Shown here piece by piece: positions 9,222 to 16,361 of a DNA stretch of 64,000 nucleotides. The stretch's first letter is position 1. Each line of letters begins with the position of its first letter. The notes under the pieces are model-generated. The model was given only the letters and a program-made list of their open reading frames with translations, made no database searches and was not told where the DNA came from. Made by a program: the position numbers and the translations under genes. Where the stretch lies: NCBI RefSeq assembly GCF_030811595.1, contig NZ_JAUSRB010000002.1:3410001-3474000 (forward strand), read 5' to 3'. The DNA comes from Streptosporangium brasiliense. GTDB taxonomy: Bacteria; Actinomycetota; Actinomycetes; Streptosporangiales; Streptosporangiaceae.

Positions 9222-9985
9222 GGCCGGGTCCTCCCGCTGTCGCCGGTGAGGTGGCGCAGGACGCCGAGCTCCTCGGGGGTGGGGGGAGCCGTCTCGCGCA
9301 GCTCGGCGGCCGTCGCGAGGTCCCAGCCGGTGGCCGCGCGGGCCTGGTCGAGGGTGACGCCGGGGTGCAGGTGGGTGACGACCAGCTCGCTGCTCGCCGG
9401 GTCGGGTTCCAGGATCGCCAGGTCGGTGATCACGGTGCGGGGGCCGCCGCCGCGCAGGCCGAGGCGCTCCCGGTCGCCTGGACCGGAGCCGAAGCCGACG
9501 GAGGTGACGAAGTCCACGCGGTCGACGAACGCGCGGCGGCTCTGCCGTACGATCACGGTCACCTCGCGGCAGGAGGCGGCGATCTCGGGGGCCCCGCCCG
9601 CGCCGGGGAGGCGGACCTCCGGGTCGGCGTAGGGGCCGATCACGGTCGTGTTGATGTTGGCGAACCGGTCGATCTGGGCGGCGCCCAGGAAGCCGACGTC
9701 GATGCGGCCCGGCTGGAGCCAGTAGTTGAAGATCTCCGGCACGCTCACGACGGCGTCGGCGGTGTCGGCCAGCACGCCGTCCCCGATGGACAGGGGCGGC
9801 AGGTCCGGCCTGGCGCCGATGGTCCCCGACTCGTAGACGAGCACGAGGCCGGGGGCGTGGGTGCGGCGGGCGAGGTTGGCGGCGGTGCTGGGCAGGCCGA
9901 TGCCCACGAAGCACGACTGGCCCTCGCGCAGCCGCCTGGCCGCCGCCACGGTCATCATCTCGTCGGCGGTGTAGGCCGCGGTCAT
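9218..9985 (-). CDS. pcaJ: 3-oxoadipate CoA-transferase subunit B
   Basis: A 255-residue beta subunit of the succinyl-CoA:3-oxoadipate CoA-transferase. The catalytic Glu is expected in LVYESGTIGARPD near residue 52, the conserved E-S/N-G motif of the family. The GPYADPEVRLPGAGGAPEIA segment is also typical. It activates beta-ketoadipate with CoA together with PcaI. An ATG at 9985 follows GGAGG by 7 bases. It is coupled to pcaF by a 4-base overlap and separated from pcaI by 100 bp that contain a copy of the pcaI 3' end. Confidence 0.92.
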
Positions 9986-10059
9986 CGGCCGGCCTCCGGG
10001 CCGGGGCCGGGGGCGTGCCCCGCGGACCGGGCTCCTCGCGGGGGGACGGGTACGGCGCT

Positions 10060-10112
10060 CATCGGCGGGCCTCCGCTCCGGGGGTTCATCGGTGGGCCTC
10101 CGCTCCGGGGGT
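10060..10112. repeat. 26-bp tandem duplication of the pcaI 3' end
   Basis: Copies at 10060-10085 and 10087-10112 match at 25 of 26 positions (core GGGCCTCCGCTCCGGGGGT). The second copy contains the last codons and stop of pcaI; the first lies immediately downstream in the pcaI-pcaJ gap. Confidence 0.85.
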
Positions 10113-10910
10113 GAGGACGTGTCGGGCCATCCAGGCGGTGAAGGTCTCGCGGTCGCGGCTGATCCCGTCCCAGGCGCGGTAGAAGTCGTTGTCCCGGGTG
10201 GAGTAGCCGGCGCTGTAGGAGGGGTGGGAGCCGCCGGGGGCCTCGGACACGTGGGTGATCGCCCAGCCGGGCAGCACGATCGCGCCGGGCCGTGGCTCCA
10301 GCTCCTCGACCACCTCCTCCACGGTGACCAGGGAGCGCCGCGCCGCCAGGACGGCCTCCTTCTGCACCCCGGTGATCCCCCACAGCTGCACGTTGCCCCG
10401 CCGGTCGGCGCGCTGGGCGTGCACCACGGCGACGTCGGGGTTGAGCGCGGGGACGGCGGTGAGCTCCTCGCCGGTGAACGGGCAGGTGATCGGCCGGACG
10501 CGGGCGGTGTGGGCGGGCAGGCCGGTGCCCCGGTAGCCGCGCAGCACCGCGAAGGGCAGTCCGGAGGCCCCGGCGACGTAGGCGTTGGCGATGCCCGCGT
10601 GGCTGTGCTCCTCGATCTCCAGCGGCGCGGGCCAGCGGTTCTGCACCGCGTCGCGGAAGCGGTGCAGCGACCCCACCCCGGGGTTGCCGCCCCAGGAGAA
10701 GACCAGCCGCCGGGCGCAGCCCATCCCGATCATCTGGTCGTAGATCAGGTCGGGGGTCATCCGGATCAGCGTGAGGTCGCGGCGGCCCTGCCGGATGATC
10801 TCGTGTCCGGCCGCGTAGGGGATCAGGTGGGTGAAGCCCTCCAGCGCCACGCTGTCACCGTCGTGCACGAGATCCGCCATCGCGTCGGCGAGCGGAACCA
10901 CCGTGGCCAT
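10086..10910 (-). CDS. pcaI: 3-oxoadipate CoA-transferase subunit A
   Basis: A 274-residue alpha subunit of the CoA-transferase that converts beta-ketoadipate to its CoA ester. VHDGDSVALEGFTHLIPYAAGHE near the N-terminus is the glycine-rich CoA-binding start of the family, and RADRRGNVQLWGI is a conserved mid-protein segment. It is the first gene of the pca operon; an inverted repeat lies 16-57 bp upstream of its ATG. At 274 residues it is longer than short PcaI proteins (about 230) and matches the longer actinobacterial form. Confidence 0.92.
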   Translation of the reverse strand: MATVVPLADAMADLVHDGDSVALEGFTHLIPYAAGHEIIRQGRRDLTLIRMTPDLIYDQMIGMGCARRLVFSWGGNPGVGSLHRFRDAVQNRWPAPLEIEEHSHAGIANAYVAGASGLPFAVLRGYRGTGLPAHTARVRPITCPFTGEELTAVPALNPDVAVVHAQRADRRGNVQLWGITGVQKEAVLAARRSLVTVEEVVEELEPRPGAIVLPGWAITHVSEAPGGSHPSYSAGYSTRDNDFYRAWDGISRDRETFTAWMARHVLTPGAEAHR

Positions 10911-10925
10911 CGCGCCCCCTCGTAG

Positions 10926-10967
10926 GTATGTTCGTCATGCGGACGACTGTTCTTTCAGCGAACATAC
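10926..10967. promoter_or_regulatory. Inverted repeat upstream of the pca operon, candidate PcaR operator
   Basis: GTATGTTCG at 10926-10934 and its exact complement CGAACATAC at 10959-10967 are separated by 24 bases. The GTTCG/CGAAC half-site resembles sites of IclR-type PcaR/PcaU regulators. The position, just upstream of pcaI, fits control of the operon by the PcaR encoded at its end. Confidence 0.55.
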
Positions 10968-11055
10968 TGACCCGCCGTCTGGAAGGTCAATGCAGGGAAA
11001 TATCGCGAAATACACCTTCCGGTGGTCTGCGCCGGGACTATGGGAAAGTGGGGCA

Positions 11056-12264
11056 ATGACTGATCGGGGACTCAGGCTGTCGCGGGCCCTGCTGATCGCC
11101 GGGTTCGTGCTCGCCTCGCTCAACCTGAGGCCCGCGCTGGCCGGGGTCTCGCCGGTGCTGAGCGAGATCATGGCCGACCTCGGGCTGAGCGCGGCCGGCG
11201 GCGGGGCGATCACCACGGTGATGGTGGTCTGCCTGGGGGTGCTGGCCCCGCTCGCCCCGCTGCTGGCCCGCCGGGTCGGGCTGGACCGCACGCTGCTGGC
11301 CGGGCTGCTGATCCTGGCGGCCGGGGTGGTGCTGCGTGCCGCCGGGAGCGTCCCGGCCCTCTACGCGGGGGCGGCCGTCGCCGGCACGGCCATCGCCATC
11401 ATGAACGTGGTGATGCCCGGCGTCGTCAAGCAGCACTTCCCCACCCGTGTCGGCCTGTTCACCTCGGTCTACGTCTCCGGCCTCGTGCTGGGCGCCGCCG
11501 CCGCGTCCGGGCTGACGGTGCCGCTGGAGCGTGCCACCGGGTACGGCTGGCGCGAGGCGACCGCGACGGCCGCCGTCCCGGCCGTGGCGGCGGCCGTGCT
11601 CTGGCTGCCCCAGGCGCTGCGCTCCCCGGCGCGCCGGGGGAGCGCCCCCCGGTCCTTCCGCGCGGTGCTGGGCAGCCGGGTGACCTGGGCCGTCACCGCC
11701 TACATGGGCCTTCAGTCGCTGACCTTCTACATCATGCTCGCCTGGGTGCCCACGATCTTCCGGGACGCGGGGCTCCCCGCCGACCAGGCGGGCTACATGC
11801 TCGGCCTGACCAACCTGGCGCAGATCGCCGCGACCCTCACGGTCCCGATCCTCGCGGGGCGGGTCCGGTCGCAGGTGCCGCACGTGACGGCCGCGACCGT
11901 GCTGACCATCGCGGGATACGTCGGCGTGCTGGCCGCCCCGGCGACCCTTCCCTGGCTGTGGATGACGGTGCTGGGCCTGGGGCAGGGCGCCTCGATCGCG
12001 CTCGCCCTGCTGATCATCACGCTGCGCGCCCCCGACCCCGCCTCGGTCACCGCGCTGTCGGCCGTCGCCCAGTCCGCCGGATACGTACTGGCGGCGCTCG
12101 GCCCGTTCCTGATCGGGGTGCTCCGCCAGGGCTCGGGCGGCTGGACGCTGCCGCTGCTGGCCGGGCTCGGCGCGTGCGGGCTGCAACTGGTCGCCGGGTT
12201 CCTGGCCGGCCGCCCGGTGGCCGCCGGCACGGAGAAGGCGCATTCCGCCGCCATTGCAAAATAG
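11056..12264 (+). CDS. MFS transporter, CynX/NimT family
   Basis: A 402-residue protein with about 12 membrane helices. The first helix, FVLASLNLRPALAGVSPVL, is the CynX/NimT hallmark. Members include the cyanate transporter CynX and the nitroimidazole-linked NimT; the substrates of most are unknown. The ATG at 11056 has a purine-rich stretch GGAAAGTGGGG upstream. It is divergent from the pca operon with 145 bp between the starts, so import of an aromatic acid under shared control is possible, but the family does not prove it. Confidence 0.85.
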   Translation: MTDRGLRLSRALLIAGFVLASLNLRPALAGVSPVLSEIMADLGLSAAGGGAITTVMVVCLGVLAPLAPLLARRVGLDRTLLAGLLILAAGVVLRAAGSVPALYAGAAVAGTAIAIMNVVMPGVVKQHFPTRVGLFTSVYVSGLVLGAAAASGLTVPLERATGYGWREATATAAVPAVAAAVLWLPQALRSPARRGSAPRSFRAVLGSRVTWAVTAYMGLQSLTFYIMLAWVPTIFRDAGLPADQAGYMLGLTNLAQIAATLTVPILAGRVRSQVPHVTAATVLTIAGYVGVLAAPATLPWLWMTVLGLGQGASIALALLIITLRAPDPASVTALSAVAQSAGYVLAALGPFLIGVLRQGSGGWTLPLLAGLGACGLQLVAGFLAGRPVAAGTEKAHSAAIAK

Positions 12265-12300
12265 GACAAAAGCCGCCGAAACCTCCAGAGTGGACTGCCC

Positions 12301-12344
12301 GTCGTGTCCAAGGCACCTGACGGTCGTGTCGAAGGCACCTGACG
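12301..12344. repeat. Two 22-bp tandem repeats upstream of the glycerophosphodiesterase gene
   Basis: Copies at 12301-12322 and 12323-12344 differ at one base (core AAGGCACCTGACG). Each carries CTGACG, which resembles a -35 element; the second lies about 15 bases before the putative -10 at 12360. Confidence 0.8.
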
Positions 12345-12359
12345 GTCACCTCCGGCCCC

Positions 12360-12365
12360 TACGGT
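12360..12365 (+). promoter_or_regulatory. -10 element of a probable leaderless transcript
   Basis: TACGGT ends 7 bases before the ATG at 12373. No Shine-Dalgarno sequence is present in the gap, so transcription probably starts at the start codon itself. Confidence 0.45.
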
Positions 12366-12372
12366 CCTGCGC

Positions 12373-13470
12373 ATGATCCGTAGGCTCCTGCCCGTGGCGC
12401 TGGCCGTCCTCGTGAGCGGTACCGTCACCGTTGTGCTGCACCAACCCGAACCCGCGACGGCCGACCGCCGTGGCGACGCGCCCATCGTCATCGGCCACCG
12501 GGGCGCCAGCGCGCACCGGCCCGAGCACACGCTGCTGTCCTACGAGGCCGCGATCGCGCTCGGCGCCGACTACATCGAGCCCGACCTGGTCTCCACCAAG
12601 GACCACGTGCTGGTCGCCAGGCACGAGAACGAGATCTCCGGCACCACCGACGTCGACAGCCGCCCCGAGTTCGCGGCGCGCCGCACCACCAAGACGATCG
12701 ACGGGCGCCCGGTGACCGGGTGGTTCACCGAGGACTTCACCCTCGCCGAGCTGCGTACGCTCAGGGCCGAGGAGCGCGTCCCCGACCTGCGCCCGGACAA
12801 CACCGTCTTCAACGGCCTCGCGCAGATCCCCACCTTCGAGGAGATCGTCCAGCTCGCGCAGCGCCACGGCGTCGGCGTCTATCCCGAGACCAAGCACCCC
12901 AGCTACTTCGACTCCATCGGCCTGTCCCTGGAGGAGCCGCTGCTGGAGACGCTCACCCGGTACGGCTGGAACGGGCGGCGCGACCCGGTCTTCATCCAGT
13001 CCTTCGAGACCGCCAACCTGCGCGAGCTCAGGGAGCGGACCCGGCTGCCGCTGATCCAGCTCATCACCGCCACCGGCGCGCCGTACGACTGGACGGCGGC
13101 CGGAGACCCGCGCACCTACGACACCATGGTCACCCCCGAGGGGCTGCGCGAGGTGGCGGGCTACGCCGACGGTATCGGCGTGGACACCCGGCGGATCGTC
13201 CCGGCCGGTCCCGACGGGCGCCTCCTGCCGCCCACCACGCTCGTCGCCGACGCCCACCGGGCCCGCCTGAAGGTCCACACCTGGACCGTCCGGAACGAGA
13301 ACTCCCAGCTCCCGGTGGACTTCCGGCTCGGCGACCCGGCCAACCCCGCCTTCCCCCGCGCCACGGGCGACGTGATGGGCTGGCTGGAGAAGCTGTACAA
13401 GCTCGGGCTGGACGGCGTCTTCGCCGACGACCCCGGCGTGGCCCGGGCCGTCCGGGAGCGTCTCCTGTAG
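12373..13470 (+). CDS. Secreted glycerophosphodiester phosphodiesterase
   Basis: A 365-residue GDPD-family enzyme that hydrolyses glycerophosphodiesters to glycerol-3-phosphate and an alcohol. A signal peptide occupies residues 1-33 (RRLLPVALAVLVSG core). The catalytic signature HRGASAHRPEHT begins near residue 43, with metal-binding EPDL near 73 and a downstream His. The length and the insertion with the KTIDGRPVTGWFTEDFTLAEL segment match the GlpQ type. The mature protein would act outside the membrane to recover phosphate and glycerol. The start appears leaderless, with TACGGT 7 bases upstream. Confidence 0.92.
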   Translation: MIRRLLPVALAVLVSGTVTVVLHQPEPATADRRGDAPIVIGHRGASAHRPEHTLLSYEAAIALGADYIEPDLVSTKDHVLVARHENEISGTTDVDSRPEFAARRTTKTIDGRPVTGWFTEDFTLAELRTLRAEERVPDLRPDNTVFNGLAQIPTFEEIVQLAQRHGVGVYPETKHPSYFDSIGLSLEEPLLETLTRYGWNGRRDPVFIQSFETANLRELRERTRLPLIQLITATGAPYDWTAAGDPRTYDTMVTPEGLREVAGYADGIGVDTRRIVPAGPDGRLLPPTTLVADAHRARLKVHTWTVRNENSQLPVDFRLGDPANPAFPRATGDVMGWLEKLYKLGLDGVFADDPGVARAVRERLL

Positions 13471-13544
13471 CACGGTGACCACGGCGATCCAGATGACCGG
13501 GCGACCCACGGACGGCCATCCGGATCGCCGGGCCGGCTACCGGT

Positions 13545-13585
13545 GACCTCCGGCGGCGCCTGGGCTGAGGCGGCCGCCGGAGGTC
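13545..13585. terminator. Bidirectional hairpin between convergent genes
   Basis: GACCTCCGGCGGC and its exact complement form a 13-bp stem with a 15-base loop, midway between the convergent glycerophosphodiesterase and cysteine dioxygenase genes. There is no U-tract. Confidence 0.6.
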
Positions 13586-13652
13586 CGAGCGAGGTCCGCG
13601 GCCACCGCGCGGTGAGCGACGGTGAGCGGCAGAGACCTCAGGGTGGGGGGTG

Positions 13653-14159
13653 TCAGGCGACGGCGACCTCGTCCATGGGACGCAGCTCGTCGGCGTAGCT
13701 GACCGACACGCGGCGCATCACGCCGCTGTCGCTGATGGAGTACTGGCCCAGCCGCCACAGCGGCGGCGAGTAGGCGTGGATGGAGACGCTGCCGTCCACC
13801 GCGCCGGTCAGCCGGTGGATGTGGTCGGGGCCGAAGGAGAACGACTCACCGGCCGAGACCACGGTCTCCAGGTGCTCGCCGCCGATGCGGGGGTTGCACT
13901 CCAGCAGCGTCCCGGCCACCACCCGGACCGCGCCGGAGGAGATGTCGTGGTCGTGCCAGCCGGTGTCGTCCTCCGGCCGCCAGCACAGCAGCCAGACGTC
14001 GACGTAGGCGTCCCGGTAGAGGGAGGCGTAGTGGCGGCCGCCCTCCTCGGGGAAGTCGACCTGCTCCTCCCAGCGGGAGGGGTCGGCGGCCAGTTCGTCG
14101 ACCAGGTCGCGCAGCTCGCGCCGGTCGAGGGTGCGGGCGGGCAGCTCTCCGTAGCTCAT
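13653..14159 (-). CDS. Cysteine dioxygenase-family protein
   Basis: A 168-residue cupin of the thiol dioxygenase family; members oxidise cysteine (or 3-mercaptopropionate) to the sulfinate with non-haem Fe(II). Iron-ligand candidates are His69 and His71 in GWHDHDISSGA and His113/His115 in FGPDHIH. The second-sphere Ser-His-Tyr triad of cysteine dioxygenases is seen as S126-x-H128-x-Y130. No Cys-Tyr crosslink cysteine is obvious at the usual position. It is downstream of an amidohydrolase gene with a 52-bp gap and is probably co-transcribed. Substrate choice between cysteine and 3-mercaptopropionate cannot be made here. Confidence 0.85.
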   Translation of the reverse strand: MSYGELPARTLDRRELRDLVDELAADPSRWEEQVDFPEEGGRHYASLYRDAYVDVWLLCWRPEDDTGWHDHDISSGAVRVVAGTLLECNPRIGGEHLETVVSAGESFSFGPDHIHRLTGAVDGSVSIHAYSPPLWRLGQYSISDSGVMRRVSVSYADELRPMDEVAVA

Positions 14160-14211
14160 CGCCGGCCTCCTGGGAGCGCACAGCGCTCACTGCCCTGGGA
14201 CTGGTTCACGT

Positions 14212-15102
14212 TCACTTGCGCGACTCCTTCCGGTTCAGCAGGCGGTTGGGATTGGTGACCGCGACGGCGTGCCGGGCGGCATCGCCGAGCGCGGGGTCAG
14301 GGGCCCTGGCGTAGGGCTCGTCCGAGCCGTTGACCACGACGTCGATGCCGAGCTCGCGGACGATCGCGTCGATGGCGCGCGGGCCGTAGGAGGATGTCTC
14401 CACGTACATGTCCGGGTCCACCTGGCCCCGGCCCTCGCCGGCCCGGTTGAGCAGCCGCTCGGAGTGGAGCGGGGCCAGCCCGGCCAGCAGCGCGAAGCAG
14501 ACCCGCAGCCCGGGGTGGCGGTGGCGGCCGAAGGCGGAGAAGGCGTACCAGGAGGCGTGCATCTGCTGCACGTACGGCACGACGGCGGGCCACCAGCCGG
14601 GGCCCTCGGGCTCGGCGGCCGGTCCGGGGTGCACGAAGAGCGGCAGGTCGCGGGCGGCGAGCACGTCGAGCAGCGGGGCGACCCTGGCGAGGTCCGCGCC
14701 GGTCGCCACGGCCGTCGCCGGCAGCTGGAGCCCGGCCGGCCCCTGGTCGAGCGCCTTGGCGAGCCGGGACGGGTCGATCTCGCTGAGGCAGGTCGCGGCC
14801 CAGGCCCCGAACGGGGCCGGCAGGGCGAGGGCGTCCTCGTGGTAGGCGTCGATGATCGGCCAGGCGTCCTCGGGCGGCAGCGACTCGATGCCGAGCGGGC
14901 TGGACAGCGAGACCAGGGCCAGGTCGAGCCCGTCGTTCAGCGCCAGGCGCCTGGTGAGGTCGTGGTCGGCGGGGTCGACCTCGTAGGCGGGTTCGCCGTC
15001 GAGGTGGAGGGTCCAGCCGTCGAGGCGCGGTGGGACCGTGCGGCGCCGGAGCGCGTCCACGAACGCGGGCGTCCACAGGTGCTGGTGCACGTCGACGGTC
15101 AT
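14212..15102 (-). CDS. Amidohydrolase-2 family metal-dependent hydrolase
   Basis: A 296-residue TIM-barrel protein. The N-terminal metal motif reads VDVHQHLW (His-x-His at residues 5 and 7); further ligand candidates are in LPLFVHPGP (near 158) and VNGSDEPYA (near 260). Family members hydrolyse or decarboxylate aromatic or small acid substrates. The ATG at 15102 follows GGAGG. It is first in a two-gene operon with the cysteine dioxygenase-like gene. A palindromic element at 15124-15146, also found upstream of a MetQ-like gene, lies just upstream and hints at a sulfur-related role. Confidence 0.8.
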   Translation of the reverse strand: MTVDVHQHLWTPAFVDALRRRTVPPRLDGWTLHLDGEPAYEVDPADHDLTRRLALNDGLDLALVSLSSPLGIESLPPEDAWPIIDAYHEDALALPAPFGAWAATCLSEIDPSRLAKALDQGPAGLQLPATAVATGADLARVAPLLDVLAARDLPLFVHPGPAAEPEGPGWWPAVVPYVQQMHASWYAFSAFGRHRHPGLRVCFALLAGLAPLHSERLLNRAGEGRGQVDPDMYVETSSYGPRAIDAIVRELGIDVVVNGSDEPYARAPDPALGDAARHAVAVTNPNRLLNRKESRK

Positions 15103-15123
15103 TTCCCTCCTCCTTTCGAGATA

Positions 15124-15146
15124 TTCCCTACCTAGAATATAGGTAA
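15124..15146 (-). promoter_or_regulatory. Operator-like element shared with the MetQ-like gene
   Basis: TACCTA-GAATA-TAGGTA is a 6-bp perfect inverted repeat (15129-15145) 27-43 bp upstream of the amidohydrolase start. The stretch TACCTAG plus 11 following bases matches the element at 26900-26917 at 14 of 18 positions. Confidence 0.5.
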
Positions 15147-15173
15147 CCGCTCTGACCTTACTACGTATTCAGG

Positions 15174-15211
15174 TGACGCGTTTCAGTGAACCGTTTCAGT
15201 GAACCGTTTCA
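15174..15211. promoter_or_regulatory. Three tandem LacI-type operators at 13-bp spacing
   Basis: TGAACCGTTTCA occurs at 15187-15198 and 15200-15211, with a degenerate third copy TGACGCGTTTCA at 15174-15185. Each full copy is a CG-centred near-palindrome of LacI type. They lie in the divergent region, 81-119 bp upstream of the LacI gene, and are the likely autoregulatory sites. Confidence 0.6.
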
Positions 15212-15280
15212 CCTCTTGTGTGTCAATGCCCTAAAACGCCGTGATGTACGGAGAACGGCCCTCTCGGGAGGCTGGAGGCA

Positions 15281-15286
15281 TAGGCT
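15281..15286 (+). promoter_or_regulatory. -10 element of a probable leaderless transcript
   Basis: TAGGCT lies 6 bases before the GTG at 15293 and no Shine-Dalgarno sequence intervenes. Confidence 0.4.
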
Positions 15287-15292
15287 GGCCGG

Positions 15293-16282
15293 GTGCCCCA
15301 GCCCCGGAAACGAGCGACGATACGCGAGGTGGCGAAGGCCACCGGCCTCTCACCGGCCTCGGTCTCGTATGCCCTGCGAGGGATGCAGGTCTCGGAGGAG
15401 ACCATCGAGCGGGTGCGCCGGGCCGCCGCCGAGCTCGGCTACGAGGCCGATCCCATCGCCCGTGCGCTGGCCAGCGGCCGGACCGGGATGATCGGCCTGC
15501 TCTGCGGCTCCCTTGAGGACCTCTGGCAGCAGGCCCTGGCGGTCGGTATCGGCCGGGCCCTGAAGGACAACGACCGCTACGCGCTGATCCTGGACGCCAC
15601 CGGCGACCCCGTGCGGGAGCGCACGCTGGCCAGGCAGCTCCGTGACCAGCGGGTGGACGCCCTGATCGTGCAGCCGGTGGACCCGGCCGCGCCGCTCTGG
15701 TCCGAGCTGTGCGAGAGCCTGCCGGTGGTGTCGATCGGCGACTCGCTGGCCGGGGCGCGCACGGCGGGAGAGGTCGTGTTCGACAACCGCGCCGGTGTGA
15801 CCCTGGCGCTGGAGCACATGCGCGACCGGGGCCACCGGCGTGTCGCCGTCCTCACCCCGACCCGGGCCAGCACCCCCGACCGCCCCGCCGACGTGCACGT
15901 CCTGGCCGAGGCGGGACGGCTGGGGCTGGACATCGAGGTGGTCACCGCGCCCCAGGCGCTGACCGCCGCCACGGACGTCGCCCGGCGGATGCTCGCCGAC
16001 GGGCACCGGGCGTTCTTCTGCTTCGCCGACTCGATCGCCTACGGGGTGTACGCCGCGGCGGCCGAGCGGAACCTGCGGATCCCCGCCGAGGTGTCGGTGA
16101 TGGGCTACGACGACCACCCGATGTCGGGACTGCTCAGCCCGGGACTGACCACGGTCGACTGGGACATCGACGGCATCGTCCGCGCGGCCGTCCGTTTGGT
16201 CGTGGCCGCCGCCGAGGGCAACACCCGCCGCCGCCGGATCGTCCAGGCCCCCGAACTCCGCGAACGCGGCTCGGTGGGCTGA
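15293..16282 (+). CDS. LacI-family transcriptional regulator
   Basis: A 329-residue regulator: HTH at 8-28 (TIREVAKATGLSPASVSYAL), hinge with ADPIARALASGRTG, then the sugar-binding-type effector domain. The SLEDLWQQ region replaces the more common aromatic sugar-stacking residues, so the ligand may not be a simple sugar. GTG at 15293 is preceded by TAGGCT at leaderless distance. It is divergent from the amidohydrolase/cysteine dioxygenase operon and three LacI-type sites lie between them, so it probably regulates itself and perhaps that operon. Confidence 0.9.
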   Translation: MPQPRKRATIREVAKATGLSPASVSYALRGMQVSEETIERVRRAAAELGYEADPIARALASGRTGMIGLLCGSLEDLWQQALAVGIGRALKDNDRYALILDATGDPVRERTLARQLRDQRVDALIVQPVDPAAPLWSELCESLPVVSIGDSLAGARTAGEVVFDNRAGVTLALEHMRDRGHRRVAVLTPTRASTPDRPADVHVLAEAGRLGLDIEVVTAPQALTAATDVARRMLADGHRAFFCFADSIAYGVYAAAAERNLRIPAEVSVMGYDDHPMSGLLSPGLTTVDWDIDGIVRAAVRLVVAAAEGNTRRRRIVQAPELRERGSVG

Positions 16283-16361
16283 CCCGCGCCCCACACCCGG
16301 GCCGCGCCTGTCCCGTGTCCGCCCACCCGCGCGTGCCGTGCCGTGCCTGCCCGCGCGGCCG

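Noticed and set aside
12301..12344. Tandem repeats as a regulatory operator pair
   Set aside because: The 22-bp units are not palindromic and match the general repeat pattern of the window; a promoter role of the CTGACG part remains only a possibility.
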